Source: Metabacillus arenae (GTDB lineage: Bacteria; Bacillota; Bacilli; Bacillales; Bacillaceae). Taken from it: a stretch of 57,385 bases of DNA. The position numbers and the translations under genes were made by a program. Below, one piece after another: positions 51,180 to 57,385 of this stretch (the first letter of the stretch is position 1; every line of letters begins with the position of its first letter). The notes beneath the pieces were generated by a model. The model worked only from the letters and a program-made list of their open reading frames with translations, did not search any database and was not told where the DNA came from. The stretch is from positions 1 through 57,385 of the forward strand of contig NZ_JACXAI010000038.1 of assembly GCF_014773385.1 (NCBI RefSeq), read 5' to 3'.

Positions 51180-51285
51180 TCGAATAATCGATATTTTGAG
51201 ATTTTCGAAGATAAGTCTGCCGATTTCGTAGATAAATTTCAGATTTCGAAGATATAAGGGGAAAAATCGAAGATAAGTAAACGAT
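51180..51285. repeat. Short tandem array, family III (about 21-bp period)
   Basis: The core ATTTCGAAGATAA recurs, with TCGAAG-type hexamers at 51180 (TCGAAT), 51205, 51226 (TCGTAG), 51246 and 51267. Spacings are 25, 21, 20 and 21 bp. Confidence 0.82.
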
Positions 51286-51480
51286 CGGTGGGTGATCAAG
51301 AGCAAAAAGCTATTTGTTATGGAATGAACAAAAAGAAATCGTTTGAAATATAGTCAAAATGAAGCGAGCACCCTAAAAAGTTAAAGAGTATAGAAAAAAA
51401 ATCAGCTCTTTCGCTGTTTTCATTAATTCCCACCTCCGACCTCCCACCTTCAGAAAGACGCATAGCGTTTTTCTTATAAG

Positions 51481-51658
51481 ATCAGAAAATTTAATTTAAT
51501 TAAAGTATTAACGTGTTAAAGAGTGTTGTCGTTGTCTAGCTCCAGGCGCCATCGGCCCTTAGGTCATAAGCCAATCCGTCAAGAAGGTTAAAGAACAACC
51601 TTCATGCCGGCTCGTCTTATGCTTGTCGCCGAAGGATTAGCGCCTTGCGCTTTTCGTT
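51481..51658. repeat. Long palindromic intergenic element, copy G
   Basis: Leader 'taatttaattaaagtattaac', TCTAGCTCCAGGCGCCATCGG, TCATAAGCC, inner GTCAAGAAGGTTAAAGAAC and AACCTTCATGCC, then CTTATGCTTGTCGCCGA and GCGCCTTGCGC. Copy H begins within a few bases of its end. Confidence 0.88.
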
Positions 51659-51659
51659 C

Positions 51660-51822
51660 AAAGATAAGAAAGTATAAGTTTTTGTACCAAGTTTTCGTGT
51701 CTAGCTCCAGCGCCTAGCCCCTCGAGGTCATAAGCCACAAATGAATTGAAGGTAAAGAACACCTTCATTTCATTTGCGTCTTATGCTTGTCGGGGCTGAA
51801 CAAGGCGCTTGCGCTTTTCTTA
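51660..51822. repeat. Long palindromic intergenic element, copy H
   Basis: Directly abuts copy G in the same orientation but belongs to the other subtype, near-identical to copy C at 16395-16557 (difference near 'gtcggggctg'). Inner hairpin GAATTGAAGG/CCTTCATTTC around TAAAGAACA. Confidence 0.88.
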
Positions 51823-52085
51823 AGGGCCCAGCAGAGATAATACGTGACAACATAAAAGATCAACTGTAAAAGATAATCCCTACATGATAAATCAACGTAT
51901 AAGTTTATATTTTTTTCATAGAATAGATATTTACTAGAAATAACAATGATTATAAAGTACGATCATATTATCAGATTTTTTCGGACGATTGATTGTGAAA
52001 GAGAAAGGTACCTGAGTTGAGATTTCTCTTTTTTCAAGTATAATCAAGAATCAGAAAGGTATTAAGGACGGAGAGTGTCATAGAC

Positions 52086-53009
52086 GTGAAATTATTAACG
52101 ATTGAAAATTTAGTTCGAAAGTTTTCATTGAAAGTATTGACTGGAGAAAATCAACTACAACAAACGATTACGCAATCACGGTCTCATCGTCCGGGTTTGG
52201 AATTCGTTGGTCACTTTGATTTTTTTCCAACTGAACGTGTTCAAATACTTGGAAGAAAAGAAATTACTTATTTGCATAAGTTAAGCATAGAGGAGCGTCA
52301 GATTCGAATAGGTAATATCGTCAAATACCACCCGCCTTGCTTTATTGTTACTGCCGGGCAGGAAGGGCTGACGTATTTGACTCAATATTGTGTAGAAGAG
52401 GGAATCCCGTTGTTATGTACAAACGAACCTCAAACGACTTCTGAATTTATTACGAAACTTGATGCTTATATGATAAAGACACTAGCTCCAGAAATCGCTA
52501 TACACGGAGTGTGTGTCAATGTGTATGGAATGGGCATTTTACTTCGAGGAAAATCAGGTGTCGGCAAAAGCGAAACGGCACACACATTGATTGGCAGAGG
52601 CCACAGGCTGGTTGCTGATGATATCGTTGTGTTGAAAAAGCTCAGCCCACGGACCATTCTTGGTACTCATGATGGGAAAACGAAGGAATTTCTCGCCCTG
52701 CGAAGTGTCGGGCTGTTGAATGTGGTCCGCTTATATGGAAGAAAAGCTTTTCAAGATGAAACGAGGATTGCTCTTGATATTGAACTGACAAAATGGCAGA
52801 AAAATTCTCTTAATAATGAATTGGAGCACGAACCTACATTTACAGAATATATGGACGTTCAAATTCCTCATATTGAGATTCAGCTCCAGCCTGGTCGTGA
52901 TGTGGCGGGGTTAATTGAAGCTGCCGCAAATAACTGGCTTCTGAAGCAGCAAGGATACAGTGCCGCAGAAGAGTTCATGAAACGGCTAGAATCTGATTCT
53001 AGCTGGTAA
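52086..53009 (+). CDS. Divergent HPr kinase/phosphorylase paralogue
   Basis: A 307-residue protein of the HprK family, which phosphorylates HPr on Ser46 to signal carbon status to CcpA. N-terminal HprK domain (1-125), His140 (AIHG), Walker A GKSGVGKS (155-162) and VADD (176-179) are intact. The family signature EIRGLG is altered to ALRSVG (204-209), losing the acidic residue, and the following MTLFGAG is replaced by VRLYGRK. There is no lgt or other usual hprK neighbour. It is therefore probably a second, specialised copy. GTG 52086 is the start (GGAGAG about 11 nt ahead). Activity and partner are unknown. Confidence 0.8.
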   Translation: MKLLTIENLVRKFSLKVLTGENQLQQTITQSRSHRPGLEFVGHFDFFPTERVQILGRKEITYLHKLSIEERQIRIGNIVKYHPPCFIVTAGQEGLTYLTQYCVEEGIPLLCTNEPQTTSEFITKLDAYMIKTLAPEIAIHGVCVNVYGMGILLRGKSGVGKSETAHTLIGRGHRLVADDIVVLKKLSPRTILGTHDGKTKEFLALRSVGLLNVVRLYGRKAFQDETRIALDIELTKWQKNSLNNELEHEPTFTEYMDVQIPHIEIQLQPGRDVAGLIEAAANNWLLKQQGYSAAEEFMKRLESDSSW

Positions 53010-53407
53010 TGATCCATTGTGTTAGTTCAAAAGCTGTAAAAGTCAAAAATAAATGATTGAAAGTTTTTTATAGAGTTGGAATATGTATTTTAAATTTTAT
53101 CGTTGTGAATTTCTGCATCTATCACTAGATAAACAATACCTTTTGTGCGTCCTCATTTAAAAAAATTTTCATGACTCCGTATCGCAAACAACAATGATAA
53201 GTAAAGGAAAAAGTGTATTGGATTTGATAATCAAGCATTTTTATTATTCAGTTTGCTCTTCTGTTAAACATGAACTGTAAAGGTCAATTAAATATTCCGG
53301 CTTTCGTTTTGGCCAACAAATGATACCGCCTTCATATTCCATCTACTCATTTTCTTTATTCTTTTATATGATAATTATTAAAACGCTTTCAATAGAGGTG
53401 TTATCAT
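53010..53407. other. Intergenic region before the sensor operon
   Basis: About 400 bp of AT-rich DNA with no gene. The right end carries a cre-like site and, at 53367-53372, a TATGAT that may be the -10 of the sensor operon; no clear -35 is seen. Confidence 0.45.
53378..53391 (+). promoter_or_regulatory. cre site before the sensor operon
   Basis: TTAAAACGCTTTCA differs from the cre consensus TGWAANCGNTNWCA at one position (T for G). It lies 17 bp before the start codon and right after the putative -10, a position typical for CcpA roadblock or promoter repression. Confidence 0.65.
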
Positions 53408-54403
53408 ATGAAGTGGAAGATTCTAATTAAAATTCTATTTTTTATTCTATTAGGATGCAGTGTATGTGTAATGCTTTTTTTCGGGAAAGAGACCTTTCAC
53501 ATCCAAGCTAAGCACGAAGCAGCACAAATAGACTATCGTTATCACTTTGTTCTTATCCCTGAAGAGGTAGATAACGAGTATTGGAGGTTGGTTGAGAGCG
53601 GAGCGAGAGATGCGGCTGAAAAATATAATATCTATTTGGAATATCTCGGCCCTTTTCAGGCGGATATGGATGAGCATATCAAGACATTTGACCTTGCAAT
53701 AGCAAGCATGGTAGATGGGATAATGACTCAGGGCATAAGTGAGCTGGAGTTTACCCCTTTAATTAATAAGGCCATTGAAAAAGAGATACCGGTTGTTACG
53801 GTCGATACGGATGCCCCGCTTAGCAGGCGTCGTGTGTATATTGGGACAGATAATTATTATGCAGGATTTCTTGCTGGGGAGGCATTCTTGATTGATACAA
53901 AAGGGGAGCAGTATGTTGGAGTCATCACTGGCCGGCTTGATGCATCTCATCAAAAGCTGCGGGTAGAGGGGTTTAAGGATGCAGTGAAAAATGAGGAGCG
54001 TATTCACCTCATAGAGACTAGGGAATCCCATATTACGAAACTGGGCGCGGTCGAAGCAGCATATGAAATGGTGAAGGAGTTTCCGGAGATCAATGCTTTT
54101 TACGGGACTAGTGCGCTTGATGGTGCGGGAATTGCACAAGTTATGAAACGGTTGAATAAAGTGGATGAAACTTATCTAATGGCCTTTGATACTTTGCCTG
54201 AAACGATTGAATTGATTCAAGAGGGGACGATTGATGCTACGGTTGTGCAGCATCCTTATTTAATGGGATTTGAAGCAGTAGAAACACTTGTAAACCTTAA
54301 ACAAGGGAAGAATATGGACAAGGTCCAGCATACAGAAACTACGATAGTACGTAAAAAGGATCTGCCTCTTGAGAATCCTGGCAGAACGGGGCAGCTTCGA
54401 TGA
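53408..54403 (+). CDS. Membrane-anchored sugar-binding sensor protein
   Basis: A 331-residue protein with an N-terminal membrane anchor (residues 5-25; LLGC at 14-17 is a marginal lipobox) and an extracellular periplasmic-binding-protein type 1 domain of the RbsB/LacI fold (YHFVLIPEEVDNEYWRLVESGARDAAEKY; PVVTVDTDAP; YIGTDNYYAGFLAGEAF; FYGTSALDGAGI; IDATVVQHPYLMGFEAVE). It is followed immediately by kinase and regulator genes, so it likely detects an external sugar and passes the signal to the kinase, as XylFII does with LytS in Clostridium. ATG has AGAGGTG upstream; its stop overlaps the kinase start (ATGA). Confidence 0.82.
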   Translation: MKWKILIKILFFILLGCSVCVMLFFGKETFHIQAKHEAAQIDYRYHFVLIPEEVDNEYWRLVESGARDAAEKYNIYLEYLGPFQADMDEHIKTFDLAIASMVDGIMTQGISELEFTPLINKAIEKEIPVVTVDTDAPLSRRRVYIGTDNYYAGFLAGEAFLIDTKGEQYVGVITGRLDASHQKLRVEGFKDAVKNEERIHLIETRESHITKLGAVEAAYEMVKEFPEINAFYGTSALDGAGIAQVMKRLNKVDETYLMAFDTLPETIELIQEGTIDATVVQHPYLMGFEAVETLVNLKQGKNMDKVQHTETTIVRKKDLPLENPGRTGQLR

Positions 54404-55827
54404 AAACAATTCGAAATAAGCTTTTACTCTATTTCTTCGTATTTGTAGTTCTTTTTAATATAGTATCTGTTTCAATTTACTTTAGCTCAAGCCGGATGCT
54501 GAATGAATACAACAGAAGTTTTGAGCGATTCCTTTTGTTAAATGAAATATCTCAGCAAGCTGCATCAGTGTATGATGTAGTCAATGCCTATGTTGTAGAA
54601 AAAGATCAGTCATTTTTAAAAGAATTTCAGACATTAAAGCTCGAATTTCTGCAAAATAAGGAAAGCTTGGGTGAAAAGCTCGATGAAATAGATGAAATTC
54701 AATTAAAAAAATATCAAAATCTAATGAGTACGCTTATTACTGAGAGTGAATTAACGATGGGTTTTATGATTAGGGACGACTTGAATCAGTATACGTTTCA
54801 CTTGAGGGAAACACGGAACACGTCTTCATATATTCAGGAATCAACGATCCAGCTAATTGATTTGGAGCTTTCTGAATATCAAGTATCTTATGAAGAAATG
54901 AAGAAGCGGAATGAAGCGTTTAAATGGTTCACTCTATTTTTGTTTATTTCAACTGTACTTTTGGCGGTTTTTTTAGCCCTTTGGTTTTCAAAAGGCATTA
55001 CCCGTCCGATTCACAGGCTATCACAGGCTGCCCGTGAAATTTCTGTTGGTAAGCTTGATGGGCAAGAGGTTGTGGTGGAATCTAACGATGAAATGAAATT
55101 GCTGAGTGATACTTTCAATCACATGAGGCAGAATATTCGCGAGTTAATTGTGGAAATCAAGGAAAAGTCTGAGCTTGATCAATTGTTAAACGAATTGGAG
55201 CTTAAGCATTTGCAAAATCAAATCAATCCGCACTTTTTGTTTAATACATTAAACACAATTTCAAGAATGGCTTATTTGGAGGATGCGAAAGTATCATCAC
55301 GGTTGATAGAGTCGGTTTCGACATTACTCAGATACAGCTTGGGAGATTTGAAAAAATCTGTGACGCTGAGGGAAGAAGTAAACGTGGTGAGAGAGTACTT
55401 TTATATTCAAAAAACCAGGTTTGCTGATCGGATTCAATTTGTCACTACCATTGATGAAGAGGGGTTGGATCTTAAGGTGCCGAGCTTGACTTTACAGCCG
55501 CTTATTGAAAATTCTTTTATTCATGGTGTCGAAAGCTATGAAGAGGGAGGTGTTATTACTCTTCGCGTTTCAGATCATGGAGATCATGTAAGTGTTGAGG
55601 TATCCGACAATGGTGTGGGCATGGGGAAACAAAAGATACAGAATTTGCTGTTAATGCAAGGGGATGAGGAGAACCATGTCGGACATTCGACTGGGATCGG
55701 GTTGAAAAATGTAATCAGAAGGCTGCAGTTATTTTATAAAAATGAGGATGTGGTTCATATTCTGTCAAAGCTGGGAGAGGGGACAACGATTACTCTTAGG
55801 CTGCCAAAAGGGGGAAACGCCAAATGA
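54400..55827 (+). CDS. Sensor histidine kinase, YesM/LytS type
   Basis: A 475-residue kinase with membrane helices at about 9-29 and 176-196 enclosing an extracellular helical sensor region, a HAMP domain (197-250, KGITRPIHRLSQAAREISVGKLDG), a His_kinase domain with the phospho-acceptor His278 in QINPHFLFNTLN, and an ATPase domain (LQPLIENSFIHG; VSDNGVGMG; STGIGLKNVIRRL). The YesM class pairs with YesN/AraC regulators for sugar uptake. Start ATG overlaps the sensor stop by 4 bp, and its own stop overlaps the regulator start by 4 bp. Confidence 0.92.
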   Translation: MKTIRNKLLLYFFVFVVLFNIVSVSIYFSSSRMLNEYNRSFERFLLLNEISQQAASVYDVVNAYVVEKDQSFLKEFQTLKLEFLQNKESLGEKLDEIDEIQLKKYQNLMSTLITESELTMGFMIRDDLNQYTFHLRETRNTSSYIQESTIQLIDLELSEYQVSYEEMKKRNEAFKWFTLFLFISTVLLAVFLALWFSKGITRPIHRLSQAAREISVGKLDGQEVVVESNDEMKLLSDTFNHMRQNIRELIVEIKEKSELDQLLNELELKHLQNQINPHFLFNTLNTISRMAYLEDAKVSSRLIESVSTLLRYSLGDLKKSVTLREEVNVVREYFYIQKTRFADRIQFVTTIDEEGLDLKVPSLTLQPLIENSFIHGVESYEEGGVITLRVSDHGDHVSVEVSDNGVGMGKQKIQNLLLMQGDEENHVGHSTGIGLKNVIRRLQLFYKNEDVVHILSKLGEGTTITLRLPKGGNAK

Positions 55828-57239
55828 TGGTCGTCATCGTGGATGATGAAATCCTAGAGAGAAAAGCTATGAAAAAATTTATCGAAGAAACCTTTTCAAA
55901 CATACAGGTGGCCGGGGAAGCAGCGAACGGCCGTATTGCGATTGAGCTGGCCGCTTCTCTTCAGCCTGATGTGATGATAATGGATATAAAAATGCCTGGG
56001 ATCGATGGGTTAGAGGCCATTCGATTGATCCGTAAAGATTACCCTGAAATAAAATTTATAATGGTTTCCGCCTATGAATCATTCGATTATGCAAAGGAAG
56101 CGATGAAAGAAGGGGTAAAGGAGTATATCCTAAAGCCGAGTCGGAAACAGGAGACGATTGAGGCCTTATTGCGTGTTCAAAAAGAAATTGAGCAAGAACA
56201 TGCGGAAAAGGATGTTCAATCGGAAAGTTCTAACCTGCTGAAACAGCATTTTTTCATGAAAGCGATCAATAGTCATGAAGGAGAAGAGTTGGATTATCTG
56301 AAGGACAGGCTTTTTCCGAACATGGAGGAAGGTTTATTTATTGTGATGGACGGTGTATTTGAACTGAAGGAGGTAATCGCCACACTTCAAATGTTTACAG
56401 AGTGGGATTTTTTAATTGAAAAAATAAGGGGAGAGATCACAGTTTTATTTATTTTAAAATGGAATGGGCCCGATTTAAAAGCTGAAATCTTAAATTTAGC
56501 GCGGAAGCTCTGTATCCATTGGAAGGAAGAAGTGCGGATTGGAATAGGTTTTCCAGTAAGTCAAGTTAGAGAGCTTAAAAAATCGTACCAGCAGGCATTC
56601 AAAGCATATAATCAATTGAAAAATCAGGAAGGAAAAATTGAATATGGATTTCCTGTGACAGAAACAAAAGGAAAACCCTCATTGGAACATCTTTTACGTG
56701 AATCATTATTAAGGGGAGATAGTGAAAAAGTAGTTTTTGAGGCTGAAGCCTATTTTGCAGAAGTTGACCCTGATTCTTCCTCTGTTATGGACAGTGGATT
56801 TTTGATCAAACGCAAGCTGGAGGAAATTGGGGTAATGATAGATTTCAAGCCTCTAACGTCTATTAAAGGAAAAGCGGAGTGGGTGGAATTTCTTCGGGTT
56901 TGTACGGTGGCTGTTATGGAATTCCGCGAAAGTGAGCATCATGTCCATCGCGCAAAAGAATATATTAATCAGCATTACCAAGGCTCAATATCACTTGAAG
57001 AGGTGGCCGCGTTAGTGGAGTTAAGTCCTACCTATTTTACTAAGCTGTTTAAAGAAGAAACGGGTCAGACCTTTATTGATTATTTAACAGAAATAAGGAT
57101 GAACAAGGCAAAGGAACTTTTGCAGACAAGAGAGTACAGCTTGAAAGAAATTACGTATTTAGTCGGCTACAAGGATCCTAATTATTTTAGCAGAGTGTTT
57201 AAAAAAGTGGTGGGATGTGCACCAAAGCGGTTTTTGTAA
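55824..57239 (+). CDS. Response regulator of YesN type with AraC DNA-binding domain
   Basis: A 471-residue regulator. Receiver domain at 1-120 with acidic pocket (VDDE), phospho-acceptor Asp54 (MIMDIKMPG) and Lys104 (YILKPS); a long linker region (about 130-365); and a C-terminal AraC pair of helix-turn-helix units (SLEEVAALVELSPTYFTKLFKEETGQTFIDYL; SLKEITYLVGYKDPNYFSRVFKKVVG). It would activate a sugar-transport operon, probably beyond the right edge. ATG 55824 or 55827 can start; GGGGG lies upstream. Confidence 0.92.
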   Translation: MMVVIVDDEILERKAMKKFIEETFSNIQVAGEAANGRIAIELAASLQPDVMIMDIKMPGIDGLEAIRLIRKDYPEIKFIMVSAYESFDYAKEAMKEGVKEYILKPSRKQETIEALLRVQKEIEQEHAEKDVQSESSNLLKQHFFMKAINSHEGEELDYLKDRLFPNMEEGLFIVMDGVFELKEVIATLQMFTEWDFLIEKIRGEITVLFILKWNGPDLKAEILNLARKLCIHWKEEVRIGIGFPVSQVRELKKSYQQAFKAYNQLKNQEGKIEYGFPVTETKGKPSLEHLLRESLLRGDSEKVVFEAEAYFAEVDPDSSSVMDSGFLIKRKLEEIGVMIDFKPLTSIKGKAEWVEFLRVCTVAVMEFRESEHHVHRAKEYINQHYQGSISLEEVAALVELSPTYFTKLFKEETGQTFIDYLTEIRMNKAKELLQTREYSLKEITYLVGYKDPNYFSRVFKKVVGCAPKRFL

Positions 57240-57385
57240 TAGAAATTTTTTTGCAAAATTGGGCGGAATTATATTAAGTTATTTAATAATGTCTCTCCAC
57301 CATTGTTTGTGAAACACACAGAATTCTGACAATAAGATAGCTAGATTGGTACCTGCTCAAACTCTCTCCTTCTTCATCTTACAGA
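57240..57385. other. Right edge, intergenic
   Basis: The final 146 bp contain no start codon with a ribosome site and no clear terminator. The transcript of the response regulator, or the promoter of its target operon, may extend past the window. Confidence 0.5.

Larger units (their letters stand above)
51088..52085. other. Repeat-filled gene-free interval
   Basis: About 1 kb without a supported gene. From left to right: a family III tandem array (51180-51285), a short 'cacctccgacctcccacc' stretch (51431-51448) that also occurs in altered form near 25.95 kb, and palindromic elements G and H back to back (51481-51822). The rest is AT-rich and ends at the HprK-like gene promoter. Confidence 0.7.

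Overview
The window looks like a chromosomal stretch of a low-GC Bacillaceae bacterium (Bacillus, Neobacillus or Mesobacillus type). The evidence is strong Gram-positive Shine-Dalgarno sites, a SAM-I riboswitch over metNPQ, homologues of the Bacillus regulators Rok and PutR, FbpB-like and DUF3231 proteins, cre-like sites and YesM/YesN-type signalling. I see no rRNA, tRNA, CRISPR array, complete insertion sequence or prophage. It reads as a metabolic and accessory region built from compact sugar and amino-acid cassettes separated by repeat-rich intergenic DNA.

Layout. 0-5 kb: arylamine N-acetyltransferase, two very small genes, a DUF3231 protein and a GNAT acetyltransferase. 3.5-7.8 kb: a non-PTS sucrose cassette (LacI-type repressor, LacY-family permease, GH32 invertase) with a consensus promoter and operator. 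8-12 kb: small membrane proteins, a SurA_N-type lipoprotein, a holin-like protein and a GrpB-family protein. 12.3-16.4 kb: SAM riboswitch, metN-metP-metQ and an overlapping iron-type alcohol dehydrogenase. 16.7-24 kb: a Cys-containing small protein, a metallophosphoesterase, a DeoR/PHP gene pair, a large membrane-anchored protein of unknown function and a HAD phosphatase. 24.4-28.4 kb (minus strand): an ascorbate-type PTS (IIC, IIB) under a PRD/EIIB/EIIA regulator, ending in a gene remnant.

28.9-37.9 kb is the most interesting part: IclR regulator, rhamnonate-dehydratase-like enolase-superfamily enzyme, a U32-like TIM-barrel protein, an alpha-ketoglutaric-semialdehyde-dehydrogenase-like enzyme, a complete tripartite tricarboxylate transporter (TctC, TctB, TctA) and a PdxA-family dehydrogenase. 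Together these suggest uptake of an acid sugar or related carboxylate and its conversion towards 2-oxoglutarate, with no recognised enzyme for the middle steps. I treat it as a candidate new catabolic pathway.

38.5-51 kb: a multi-membrane-spanning protein of higher GC, a patatin-like lipase, a catalase, a small membrane protein that seems to start at ATT, a YesL-family protein, galactose mutarotase, a short Rok homologue, and the proline pathway (putB, putC) with its PucR-type activator PutR. 52-57.2 kb: a divergent HPr kinase paralogue, then a sugar-binding sensor, a LytS/YesM-type kinase and a YesN/AraC-type response regulator that overlap by 4 bp at each junction. The sugar operon they control is presumably just beyond the right edge.

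Two kinds of intergenic repeat run through the window. One is a roughly 160-180 bp imperfect palindrome present in about eight copies, two of them back to back. The other is short degenerate tandem arrays with a period of about 20-21 bp, in three unrelated sequence families, lying in intergenic DNA between 3' gene ends and neighbouring genes.
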